A DNA stretch of 64,000 bases from JAKAGZ01 sp964412105 (GTDB lineage: Bacteria; Bacteroidota; Ignavibacteria; Ignavibacteriales; Ignavibacteriaceae): contig CAYPNM010000007.1 of the NCBI GenBank assembly GCA_964412105.1, forward strand, positions 42,999 through 106,998, read 5' to 3'. How positions within the stretch are numbered: position 1 is the stretch's first letter; every line of letters begins with the position of its first letter. The position numbers and the translations under genes are program-made. Under the pieces are notes generated by a model that saw only the letters and a list, made by a program, of their open reading frames with translations, was not told the DNA's origin and ran no database searches. Below are positions 46,661 to 56,900 of the stretch, one piece after another.

Positions 46661-49270
46661 TTATTTCATATTTAATGAAATATCCTGATTAACAAAATGA
46701 TTTTTCTTTATATCGTTTATTTTAAAGCTGAGTAAGTTACCCTTTAATTCGGCACCAGACACTGAAATAATCTTATCAGAATTAGAAACTCCCAGATGGT
46801 ATGTCTCTCCGCTTAATCCTTCAATATGTATCTTTAATACCTTCCCGTTCAATTCCTGAGAAGTTACTTTCAATCCATGATTCGTCTCCCCTAATTCTGT
46901 CTTATCATTTAAAAAATAAATTTCAGGAACGGGCTTATAATTTAAAGTATATGCGTTTTTAGCATTTAAAGATAAAGTAACATTAGCAAGGAAAACCTGC
47001 GATTGCTTTTCCAATTTAGTGTTAATTTGATTATTATTAAAAGTGGAAGAAATTATTTCTGTCCCCAAACCTAGAGCTGGCGAAAATTCAACTCTAATAT
47101 CATCATTACCTTTCTTATTGGCTAATAATTCCAATTTTCCTTTTTCTTTATACAAGTGAAAATCCACTGTATCTTTTCCAACCTTAATATTAGTAATTGA
47201 AATGTTTTTCCAGTCAGCAGGCAGGTTGGGAGAAAAATAGATTGTTTTATCTGGTGCATCCACCCTTAATCCGAGCAAACCCCGAACAAACGGTTCTATA
47301 AATCCCGTTGCAGAAAATCCCTGGTCATGATAGGCTTCACCTAGTTTTTGATTAATCAATCCGGAAAATACTTCAGGCACTGCACCTGCGGCATTATCAA
47401 AAAAGTGATTCGCAACTGCTTCAACTGTTTTATATCCAGCTAGATTATAATGATAATTATATTGTGCCGTTCCAAAAAATGAGGCAATGAAGGGCCAGAC
47501 AGCTCCGTAATTATAATTTACAGGATCAAATATTTCTGATTTATCTGATAACGAACGAATCCCCCAATCAGTTGAGAGATCGGAATTATTTAGATACGGT
47601 ATGCTTTCATTTGAATGCCGCGCATCTAACACATTAAATGCCATCCCTATTGTTGCCCATGGAGTTTTTTCTTTTACTTGCTCACCATTTTCTGTTGCTC
47701 CGTAAGAATATAAATTCATATCCGGCATCCAGAATTTTTCATCGAGAGATTTTAATGCTTTCTTCAATTCCTTCTCTGATTCTGATTTCAATCCTTTATC
47801 ATCAATTGCATCAGACATTCTTATAACTGCTTCAATCGCTTTTGTCCAAATGGCAGAGGTATACATATCAGCATAAATGTGAACGTACTTTCCAAACTCA
47901 AGCGCCCCCAGACCGGCACCTTTCAGATCCATCAGACCGTCATTATCGCTATCTTTTCCAACACACCAATCATAAGCCTGTCTTATTGATTTCCAGCTTT
48001 TCTTTACTAAATCAAGATCTCCGCTTTGCGTATAATAATCGCCGAATGCAACAAGATACCATGGCGTTGTGTCAGCGTGATTGTAACCATAATGATAATC
48101 ATTCCACCAGTCTATTAATCCTTCACTTTGTGAAAGTTCATGAGCGATTTTTCCAATATTATTATTTACTTCATCCATAGATTTTTTTCGTATTGGGAAA
48201 TTATCCTGTCGCTGCCATTTTTGTACAAATTCAAGTGCGTCTTTAACTGTTGAAAAATCCTGAAAGCTGTTGAATGCAAGACTATTTATAAATGCATCTC
48301 CTCCAAAAAACCACGCAAATCCTGGTCGACCTCCTGCACCGGACATTCCGTATCCTGCCACAAGTCCTTCCCCAAGATTTGGATTTTTCACGAGTAAATT
48401 ATCAAGTGCAACCTTTCCCCATTCATAGGCAAGATTAAATTTTTCATTTGGTGTTTCAACCTTTATAGTATTGTTCGATAAAATCTGATAATGCTCATAA
48501 TTCTTTTTGTAAAACTTTTTAGCATTTACTAGTAAACTGTTATACAAAGTTTTTACTGAATCAAATTTCATCTTATCTCCGCCGGCAATTGCAATGGGGA
48601 TATATTTCCCGTCCGTTTCTCCCGCCTTAATATCAATCCTGAATTGAATGGGATTATCTGCAAACATATGGGCTGGGGGAGCAGTCATTTGTATTCCAGC
48701 GGGAGAGCCGCACAAAAAAGTTGCTCTCCCTCGCGATTCGGATATTACATAAGCCCTCTGTTCATCGTCCCAATAGCTGTACTGTCCTCCGATTCCTGCC
48801 GGCCATTCAGGCTGCAGTACAGGAAAAAACCCTGGTACAATGCTTAATGGTTGAGTTGTGTAAACATCCAGTAATATGACTGCGCCAGGTTCATTAACTG
48901 GAATAAAAATTATTTCTTTTACCCTGAACGATTCGTAAGTGAAAGTAATTGTAGTTGCTTCAGGTCTTACTGAAATAGTTCTTAAAATATCTTTGGAATG
49001 AATTGGTGCGGTTGATGAACCAATGAAAAATTGGAGATCGAAATTTCTTAAAACTTTCCATGGCCAGACCCACATTTCGAATGAGCCGTTTTCGAATCCC
49101 ATTAATGCAGCTTTTCTTCCTATTTTATCAAAGTACTGGTTGGATTGCGCTGGTCTTGTTATTTCAATATTATTTTTCTTTAACCCGAATTTCGTAATAG
49201 AACTATTTTGGGCAAATGTGATTGACACAAATAGTAATAAAACTGATACAAATATTTTTAGTGATTTCAT
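46661..49270 (-). CDS. Exported (alpha/alpha)6-barrel glycosidase, debranching-enzyme-like
   Basis: 869 residues with signal peptide (IFVSVLLLFVSITFAQ). An N-terminal beta-sandwich (about 30-260) precedes a six-hairpin barrel (about 275-690) with GEGLVAGYGMSGAGGRPGFAWFFGGDAF, HADTTPWYLVAFGDYY, STDWGIRSL, NYGAVWPF and AVPEVFSGL. This resembles amylo-alpha-1,6-glucosidase/GDE-type and related clan GH-L/GH-G folds, but I cannot assign a CAZy family. The C-terminus has two more beta-domains. The barrel motifs recur in the 1,127-residue protein at 53992 (GRPGYAWYFGRD, DAADATPLYI, SSDWGVRIL, HLGSVWPL, FVEEVLNG), so they are paralogues in one operon. It is the last gene, 7 bases after GH3. Confidence 0.8.
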   Translation of the reverse strand: MKSLKIFVSVLLLFVSITFAQNSSITKFGLKKNNIEITRPAQSNQYFDKIGRKAALMGFENGSFEMWVWPWKVLRNFDLQFFIGSSTAPIHSKDILRTISVRPEATTITFTYESFRVKEIIFIPVNEPGAVILLDVYTTQPLSIVPGFFPVLQPEWPAGIGGQYSYWDDEQRAYVISESRGRATFLCGSPAGIQMTAPPAHMFADNPIQFRIDIKAGETDGKYIPIAIAGGDKMKFDSVKTLYNSLLVNAKKFYKKNYEHYQILSNNTIKVETPNEKFNLAYEWGKVALDNLLVKNPNLGEGLVAGYGMSGAGGRPGFAWFFGGDAFINSLAFNSFQDFSTVKDALEFVQKWQRQDNFPIRKKSMDEVNNNIGKIAHELSQSEGLIDWWNDYHYGYNHADTTPWYLVAFGDYYTQSGDLDLVKKSWKSIRQAYDWCVGKDSDNDGLMDLKGAGLGALEFGKYVHIYADMYTSAIWTKAIEAVIRMSDAIDDKGLKSESEKELKKALKSLDEKFWMPDMNLYSYGATENGEQVKEKTPWATIGMAFNVLDARHSNESIPYLNNSDLSTDWGIRSLSDKSEIFDPVNYNYGAVWPFIASFFGTAQYNYHYNLAGYKTVEAVANHFFDNAAGAVPEVFSGLINQKLGEAYHDQGFSATGFIEPFVRGLLGLRVDAPDKTIYFSPNLPADWKNISITNIKVGKDTVDFHLYKEKGKLELLANKKGNDDIRVEFSPALGLGTEIISSTFNNNQINTKLEKQSQVFLANVTLSLNAKNAYTLNYKPVPEIYFLNDKTELGETNHGLKVTSQELNGKVLKIHIEGLSGETYHLGVSNSDKIISVSGAELKGNLLSFKINDIKKNHFVNQDISLNMK

Positions 49271-49277
49271 AATTATT

Positions 49278-51869
49278 CTAATTAATAACTTTAAGTGTTA
49301 GTTCTTTAAGATCGCTATCAGCAGAAGATGGTCCTGCATAAATTGTGTAATCCCCTGTTCCAACAACAAAGCCTTTACCCTCTTCATACGATTGCAAAGC
49401 CTCTTTACCCAGACTAAATTCTACAGTCTTTGTTTCTCCTGGATCCAATGAAATCCTCTTAAAACCTTTAAGAGCTTTTATTTCTTTATCATCGTTTGGA
49501 TTTTTTACGTAAAGCTGCACTACTTCATCACCTCTTACCACGCCGGTGTTTTTCACATCAATTTTAACGGAGACTCCCTCATCTTGCCTGATTACATTTT
49601 TACCCAATTTTAAATTGGAAAATCCAAATGTTGTATAACTTAATCCGTAGCCGAATGGGAAAAGCGGGTCCCCCTCGAAATATCGGTAAGTTCTCCCCTT
49701 CATATCATAATTTGTAAATGGCGGCAGTTGATCAGTTGATTTATAAAATGTCACCGGCAATTTTCCTCCAGGATTATAGTCTCCAAACAAAACATCCGCT
49801 ATTGCTGTCCCTGCTTCTTCTCCTCCGTACCACGATTCTATAATTGCCGGAATATTTTCTTCGGACCAGTTTATTGCAAGTGCGCTTCCGTTCACAAGAA
49901 CCAGTACTATAGGCTTTCCGGTAGCTTGAATATATCTTAATAATCTCTGTTGGGTATCAGGCAGATCAATTCGCACCCTGTCACCCCCCTTAAAGCCTGG
50001 CACATCCACATCCATCTCTTCACCTTCGAGCCGTGGAGAAAGCCCCAAAAACATTACTGCCACATCTGAATTTTGCACTGCATCTATCGCTTTATATTCC
50101 ATCGTAATATCCACAAACGACCAGATCAACTGCATCATCGCGTAGCGGTTCCTTTCATAAAATTCCACAGTGATCTTATATGGTTCTTCACCATAAAGAT
50201 GAAACTTCTTATAAGATTTTACAGGATTATGGTTTGCACTAAAATTAACGATCAGAGAATCATTAAGGTAAATTCGTGCAGCGTTAAATCCATATCCCCC
50301 GATATAATAATCACCCGTTTTGGGAGGAATAATATAACCCGTCCATCTCACACCAAAATTGTTATGACGAAATTCAGGATAGGGTGCACCATCCCACCAT
50401 TGAAAATCGATTTGCTTATCGATTCTTGTGTGCGAGGGTTTTCCTTTAAACTCGTTATTATTAAAATATTCCGCATTCAATCCGTTTTGTTTATCATACT
50501 CAATACTTGTAAAAAGATATTTTGAAGGAATCACTGTAAATGAGGGCATATTGTTGGCAAGATCGCATCCCTGCTCATAAACAACTTTTGCCGTTTTACC
50601 TACCTTATTAATTATTCCCTGCAATGGAGTGACTGGAGCCTTTGGCGTTCCGTTATAATTTCCGCATAAAACTTCCACATCGTTAGCATTTGGTCCTATC
50701 ACAGCTACCTTCTTAATATTCTTTGATAAAGGCAGAAGATGATATTCATTTTTCAAAAGAACAATCGATTCCCTTGCTGCAGTTAAAGCCAATTGTCTGT
50801 TCTCTTCGGAATTAACAACATTATAACTAATTTTATTATATGATACATCATCCGCCGGATCAAACATCCCGAGCTTGAATCTTGCTGTAAATAGTCTTTT
50901 AACCGACTGATTAATTTTGGTCGTATCAATCAATCCCTCTTGGATTGATTTATTAAGATTCAGAAACTGATCCCCGCAATTCAAATCAGTGCCGGCATCA
51001 ACACCCTTTGCTGCAGCTTCTTCTGAGGTTTTAACATAGTTGTGTCCCCCATCTCTCCACATGTCATCTATAGCACCGCAATCGGAAACGACAAATCCTT
51101 TGAATCCCCATTCATCTCTTAAAATTTTCTGCAGCAGTTCGTTGTTGCCGCAACAAGGAGAATTGCGAAAACTGTTGTACGCACACATTATTGAATAAGC
51201 TTTGCCGTCAACAATACATTTTTTAAAAGCAGGAAGATATGTTTCTCTTAAATCGTAATTGCTTACTTCCACATTGAAACTGTGACGAAGAAGCTCGGGT
51301 CCGCTGTGAACTGCAAAATGCTTTGGTGTAGCAATGGTTTTAAAGTATTTTGGATTGTCTCCCTGCATTCCTTTGACAAATGCCTCACCTAATTCACCCG
51401 TCAAATATGGATCTTCTCCATAAGTTTCCATGCCTCTTCCCCATCTTGGGTCACGGAAAATATTGATATTTGGAGACCAGAAAGTTAATCCCTGGTAAAT
51501 TCCTCTTTCACCTCTTTTGCTGTCCCTGTTATATTTTGCACGCGCTTCATCTGAAATTGCATTTGCAACATTGTGCATTAAATTAACATCCCATGTTGCT
51601 GCAAGACCTATTGCCTGCGGAAAAACGGTTGCAAGTCCGTTACGTGCAACTCCGTGCAATCCTTCATTCCACCAGTTGTATTCGGGAATACTTAGTCTTT
51701 TAATTGCAGAGGCAGTATAAACCATCTGTGAGACCTTTTCATCAAGAGTCATTCGTGAAACCAAATCATCTACTCTTTTTGAAATAGGAAGTGAAGTGTT
51801 TTGATAGGGTAATTGTTGGGGGAAAACTGTTGTTAGAAAAAGAAAGAATATAAAAAGTATTTTTTTCAT
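49278..51869 (-). CDS. GH3 beta-glycosidase with PA14 insertion
   Basis: 863 residues with signal peptide (ILFIFFLFLTTVFPQQ). GH3 N-terminal barrel with FPQAIGLAATWD, GRGMETYGEDPYLTGELG and nucleophile D263 (GFVVSDCGAIDDMW), the alpha/beta sandwich (ESIVLLKNEYHLLPL, VAVIGPNANDVEVLCGNYNG), a PA14 domain inserted at about 450-600 (GLNAEYFNN, RWTGYIIPPKTGDYYIGGYGFNAARIYLN), then YGGEEAGTAIADVLFGDYNPGGKLPVTFY and a fibronectin-III-like tail. The PA14 insertion is typical of beta-glucosidases and xylosidases that use it to shape the active site or bind sugar. It acts on beta-linked oligosaccharides in the periplasm. Third gene of the operon. Confidence 0.93.
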   Translation of the reverse strand: MKKILFIFFLFLTTVFPQQLPYQNTSLPISKRVDDLVSRMTLDEKVSQMVYTASAIKRLSIPEYNWWNEGLHGVARNGLATVFPQAIGLAATWDVNLMHNVANAISDEARAKYNRDSKRGERGIYQGLTFWSPNINIFRDPRWGRGMETYGEDPYLTGELGEAFVKGMQGDNPKYFKTIATPKHFAVHSGPELLRHSFNVEVSNYDLRETYLPAFKKCIVDGKAYSIMCAYNSFRNSPCCGNNELLQKILRDEWGFKGFVVSDCGAIDDMWRDGGHNYVKTSEEAAAKGVDAGTDLNCGDQFLNLNKSIQEGLIDTTKINQSVKRLFTARFKLGMFDPADDVSYNKISYNVVNSEENRQLALTAARESIVLLKNEYHLLPLSKNIKKVAVIGPNANDVEVLCGNYNGTPKAPVTPLQGIINKVGKTAKVVYEQGCDLANNMPSFTVIPSKYLFTSIEYDKQNGLNAEYFNNNEFKGKPSHTRIDKQIDFQWWDGAPYPEFRHNNFGVRWTGYIIPPKTGDYYIGGYGFNAARIYLNDSLIVNFSANHNPVKSYKKFHLYGEEPYKITVEFYERNRYAMMQLIWSFVDITMEYKAIDAVQNSDVAVMFLGLSPRLEGEEMDVDVPGFKGGDRVRIDLPDTQQRLLRYIQATGKPIVLVLVNGSALAINWSEENIPAIIESWYGGEEAGTAIADVLFGDYNPGGKLPVTFYKSTDQLPPFTNYDMKGRTYRYFEGDPLFPFGYGLSYTTFGFSNLKLGKNVIRQDEGVSVKIDVKNTGVVRGDEVVQLYVKNPNDDKEIKALKGFKRISLDPGETKTVEFSLGKEALQSYEEGKGFVVGTGDYTIYAGPSSADSDLKELTLKVIN

Positions 51870-51887
51870 TAAGCTTCCAAAGATTAT

Positions 51888-53978
51888 TTATTTAAGACTA
51901 TTAAAATCAATCAACATCCGTGCAATAATCCCTGCCCAGATATATGTTTTATTCCAACCCGCCTGCAGATCGTCAGCACTGTAAAATTCCCAGAACCAGT
52001 GGTTAGTGCTAAGCTGGTAATCAACATTTGTTAAAACTTTTTTGACTAATTCCTTCGCTTCTTTTTTGTAACCGTAATCTATCAATCCGCGGAAGATTAA
52101 ATATTGCCACTGGGTCCAGACGGGACCGTTCCAGTATCCGATCGGAACATAATAACTGTCATCTGCAGATAATGACGGCACGCCGTAATTTCTCCAGAAT
52201 TCTTTTGGATCTGTCAAATGTTTAACAAGTTCTTTCGCCTGAACTTTATTCGCAACTCCTGACCACAATGCAAGAAATGCAATAATTTCTTTTCTTTTTA
52301 AATCATTCTTCTTTTTAAATGTAAATGAATGATCGTTTTTATTAATGTTATAATAAAATTTTGTTACCGGATCCCACATAAATTTATTTATCAGCGCAGT
52401 TCTCTTCTCATAATTTTCCTTGAATGTTTTAGCCTCTTCTTTAAAACCCAGATCGTTTGCCATTGCTTCAAGAGATTTTGCTTCTTTTACAAGATCAAAA
52501 TTCAATGCCACATCATCAAAATTTGAAGGTTTTCCTACTTCATCCCAAATGGCAACCCTGGCATCCCGAACACTTTCTAGTTCTCCATCTCCTCCCCATT
52601 CACAGAGTCCGTCATTATTTGAATCACGGTTTTTCATAAAATATTCAAATAACTTTTTCCCAGACAGATATGCATCTTCCAGGAATTTCCTATCCTTAGT
52701 CAATTTATAAATTTCCCAGTTCTCCCAGTTGAACCATGGAGCAGAAGTTGTAAGCTGTCCATTATCCGGTATAGTTTCATTAAGGTATGGTCCCGTGCGG
52801 TAATTTATGTAACCATCCGGATGCTGTCGTTCCATGAATACTCGCTGAGAATTCATCGCACTTTGCGGATCCATCAAAACATAAGCAAGCATCGAAAGGC
52901 TTTCGTGGAAAACTTGTCCTCCGTATCCCCAACCCCATCTCGGTTCTCTGGAGAAAACATAATAATTATAATGGCATTCCCCTTCAGGCGGAAGCATGCA
53001 CTGGCGCAGAAGAGAAAAGGCATTCCAATAAAGAGCGTTGTAATCTTTTACTTCGAAATTTATCTGCGGGATTTTGCTGTAGGTCTTTTCATCTTCCTTA
53101 ACGAATTTTTCCAGGTTTTCGGTCATTAGTAATTTGCAGTTAGAAATTGGCTGGGATATATCTTTTCCCGCTTCATTTATTCCTCTTATTACTTTTAAAG
53201 TAACCGAATTTCCTACAGAGATTGTTACACTTTTCTGAAGTGAAATTATTTTAGCTGTACCATCATGAAAATTATTTTTTAATACGGTATTAATCAGATC
53301 ATTAAGAAAAATATTGGCGATAGTATCATTCACCGAACTAAAAATGTTATAAGATCCTTCCGCATCAGGTTTTTCGTTTAATAAGAGTACATCCGTAATA
53401 TCTTTCTGAAAAGGAATGTTGTGATCTTTCATCCAGCCATCGGGAAATTCTTTGTGATTGAACTGCACACCATTTTCAGTTTCTTTTATATCTGTATAAT
53501 CTCGATTCAAAATTTTTATAAATGGATAAACTTCTAATTTAATTTCAAATGGAGTTTCGTTTGTGATTTTTAACTCACGAATCGCTACTCTTGAACTGTA
53601 AACAAAGAAGATACTTTCCACTTTTATATTTTTATAAGGATAATAATTGTACTTAACCATATCACTGTATGAAGTTGTAATAACCGGCGCTTTATAGAAC
53701 TGGGAAAGTTTGTACTTCACAATCCCGTTTAATTTGAAAGCTACTCCGAGCCCACCTGCCTGTGCAGATTCAAAGCTCATACATTTTTCAGGATCGTACC
53801 AGACAAATTGATAACCTTCGTTAACTTTATATTCTGACCTGGATAAAGCTGCAGCATAAGTTGTGTAAATCGGATCGTCCTGTTTTACATTTAGATTGGA
53901 AAGATAATTTTGTGAGAAAGTATTTATTGAAATAAATAAAATTAGACTCGCTAAACTACTTAATCCTTTAAGGTGCAT
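51888..53978 (-). CDS. Exported GH63/MGH-type (alpha/alpha)6 glycosidase
   Basis: About 696 residues with signal peptide (SSLASLILFISINTFSQ). An N-terminal beta-sandwich (about 25-290) leads to a six-hairpin barrel with PPEGECHYNYYVFSREPRWGWGYGGQVFHESL, TTSAPWFNWENWEIYKLT, NDGLCEWGGDGELESVRD, and YYVPIGYWNGPVWTQWQYLIFRGLIDYGY, near the trehalase/GH63 and mannosylglycerate-hydrolase-like pattern. The exact activity (alpha-glucosidase or alpha-mannosidase type) is not readable. A GTG at 53987 in frame would start only 4 bases after the upstream stop; the ATG at 53978 is preferred because it begins a standard signal peptide. Neither has a clear ribosome site, which suggests translational coupling. 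Confidence 0.82.
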   Translation of the reverse strand: MHLKGLSSLASLILFISINTFSQNYLSNLNVKQDDPIYTTYAAALSRSEYKVNEGYQFVWYDPEKCMSFESAQAGGLGVAFKLNGIVKYKLSQFYKAPVITTSYSDMVKYNYYPYKNIKVESIFFVYSSRVAIRELKITNETPFEIKLEVYPFIKILNRDYTDIKETENGVQFNHKEFPDGWMKDHNIPFQKDITDVLLLNEKPDAEGSYNIFSSVNDTIANIFLNDLINTVLKNNFHDGTAKIISLQKSVTISVGNSVTLKVIRGINEAGKDISQPISNCKLLMTENLEKFVKEDEKTYSKIPQINFEVKDYNALYWNAFSLLRQCMLPPEGECHYNYYVFSREPRWGWGYGGQVFHESLSMLAYVLMDPQSAMNSQRVFMERQHPDGYINYRTGPYLNETIPDNGQLTTSAPWFNWENWEIYKLTKDRKFLEDAYLSGKKLFEYFMKNRDSNNDGLCEWGGDGELESVRDARVAIWDEVGKPSNFDDVALNFDLVKEAKSLEAMANDLGFKEEAKTFKENYEKRTALINKFMWDPVTKFYYNINKNDHSFTFKKKNDLKRKEIIAFLALWSGVANKVQAKELVKHLTDPKEFWRNYGVPSLSADDSYYVPIGYWNGPVWTQWQYLIFRGLIDYGYKKEAKELVKKVLTNVDYQLSTNHWFWEFYSADDLQAGWNKTYIWAGIIARMLIDFNSLK

Positions 53979-53991
53979 TTTAATCACAAAA

Positions 53992-56900
53992 CTATTTTAA
54001 ACTAATTTTTATCGTCTTTCTTAAATATTTCTCAGCACTTTCAGGAAAAATGACTTTGATTAAATAATTACCGCTATCTTTTCCTGTAATCTCTCCCCCT
54101 TCGACATTTGTAATTTTTTCGTCCGGTGCATAAACTTTTAATGTTTCTGACTTTTTCGATTTACCCTCAACATTCATACTATAAATCTTATCATCCAAAT
54201 TTGACGATAATATCCTGAAACCTTCAGACTTATAAGTTTGTATTGGATGATCAATTAAAGGCAATACAGAAATTCCGCCTGAATGATAGATTTGAATTTC
54301 TGCTTTGCCTGATAATTCAAACTTAAGACTTAATGATTCGCGCTCGCTAGTTGAATATGAAGTAAAAGGGACTTCTTTCCCATTTATTATAGCTTTTGAG
54401 AATTTGGTTCCGGGCGCAAATGCAGGTCCAAATTCAATCTGAATCTTATTTTCCCCTTTCGGTGAAAATGTATAAATAGTTTTCCCACTTTCTCTTTTCA
54501 TACCTAAAGAGATGATAGATTTACCAATTCTTATATTTTCAACATTAAGGGAATCCCAGTCAGCAGGAAGTTTTGGCGATATCTTTAAATAATCCCTTGT
54601 AGCATCAGGATAAAGACCAAGCATTCCTTCAAGTGTCGGCTGCAGCACCATTGTCTCTGACCAGCATTGATGCGGACAAACACCTGAAGGCTGAAAATCT
54701 TCACCGTTCAAAACTTCTTCAACAAAGCCTTTTGCCCAGTGCTGGTATATCAAAAGATTATTCATTATATGTGAAAATCCCTGAATGGAATTTCCTTCTT
54801 TATATTCTGCCAATGCAGTCCAACCGGTAAACAGAGGCCATACGCTTCCGAGATGATAACCGCGAGGATTAAACAAAGGACTTTCCTCACCCAGAATTCT
54901 TACTCCCCAATCTGAAGAAAAATTATTGCCGGCATATTGATCAACATTTAATTGTGATTTTGTTTGATCAGTTACCCCAAAATAAATCGGTACAGCCGGT
55001 AAAACTGTTCTTTCGGGATTAAAATTACCATCTGGCAGTTTACCATAATTATAAAATTTCTCTTTTTCGTTCCAGAATTTTTTATCAATAATCTCTCTGA
55101 CAATTTTTGATTCATTCGAATAATATTCCGCATCTTTCTTGTCGCCGATATTGGCAGCCATATTCGATGCTTCAGTAAGCGCATCTGCCCAGCAGCCGGC
55201 AAGATAAAAAGTTGTCTGCGATCCATAAAGTGGACCGCCTTCCACCCACCCATGACCGACATTTGTATTATTAATAAGATGATCACCATCTATGTCAGTT
55301 GAGAAGCAGTAATTAATCGCTTTCTTAATATGATCCCAGTTTTTCTTTATAAAATCTATATCACCCGTCCAGCGCAGATAATGCCCGTTTAAAATTATAT
55401 AAAGTGGAGTTGCATCTGCTGCATCGTAATGAACTGCGCCGCTTGTTGTTAATTCGTGGTAAATTTTCCCGTTAGGAGATTGAAACTTATTATAAACTTC
55501 CAGTTCTGATTTTACTTTTTTAAAATCACCATAATCAAGCACAGCCATTCCGCTCCACTGCCCGTCACGTCCGAAATACCAGGCATATCCCGGTCTGCCG
55601 CTCACTTTCTGTGCGCCATCCCAGCCAGTCGCTGTCGTTGAATAACCGGCCACTAGTGATCTACCTATTCCTGGAGTATTTACAAAAAACCTGTCTGTGC
55701 CAACAAGCGCCCATCTGTATCCTTCATTGAATTCTTTATTTGGTGTAGTAATCATTAACTGGTTCTTGAGAAAACTGGAATAATATTTATTTGTTGAGAT
55801 GTAAATTTTTTCAGGATTTTCAATTCCATATTTATAAAACTCACCTGCTTTGTTATTCCCCTCATCTGTTCCGGATATAGTTACATCAAAATTGTCGTTC
55901 ATTCCTAAATTATATTCGATCAACCCGCCAACTTGCAGCTTTTCAGTTGGAATTCCGGTAAGGGTTGAATCTTCTTTGTTAAATCCATCAAAGCGGCCGA
56001 ACAATTTACGAATCGGAATTTTATTCGCACCAATGATAGAATTAAAATCACCACTTTTGTCTTTTGTAACAAATGCATTAAGCCCTTCATCCCATCCATA
56101 AAAGATTGATCCAAGTGCTGTTGAGGAGTATGGCCACATAAAACGAAGATTGCTTTTAAACTTTATAAATATTTTAGCCGGATAAACTCCCCTGTATTCA
56201 TAATGGACAATTCCAACGGGCTTTTGAATGTCAGCAGTGATTATTTCTTTCAAAAAAGCACGATTAAATTTATATATGCGTGTGAATGATTCGGGATTGA
56301 TTTCTATTCGGGGACGCTGGTCATTCAGCCAATAGACAGTATCTTTATAAGGAAACTGAATTCCAACTTCATAATCACGAATTGCCATAAAAGGATGGGT
56401 CCAGATTTCATCAATACCGCCGTTTTCTTTTCCCATTATCAGAATTCTTTCTCCTGAAACATCCCAGAAATTTTTTGAAGCGAATTGCTCTGAAATTGTT
56501 AGTGATTGAGCATTTGTTTTCCAGGGTTTTGGAACCAGCATTTTAAACGGATTACTTTTTATTGGAGTTTCAACAACTTGCGGAGTCTCATAATTCCAGT
56601 AATTAGCTTTTACACTGGACTTTTTCCCGGCAACATAATCCAGACAATTGTTCGTAAAAATATGAAGTTGAATTTTGTTAAAGTTTTTGGGTGCAAAATA
56701 TGTATATGCTCCAACAGCCAAAATCCTTCCCTTGCCTTCATTGTACTCGACAACAAGTTTCGAATCTTCCTTAAAAGTTATATAAGCCCAATCAATACCT
56801 ACAACCTTTCCATTTTGTGGAATGGAATTTCCGAAAAAGCCGACTTGTCTGCATATATTATCCTCATATCCGTTCCATATATATGCACCGCCGTGAAGAT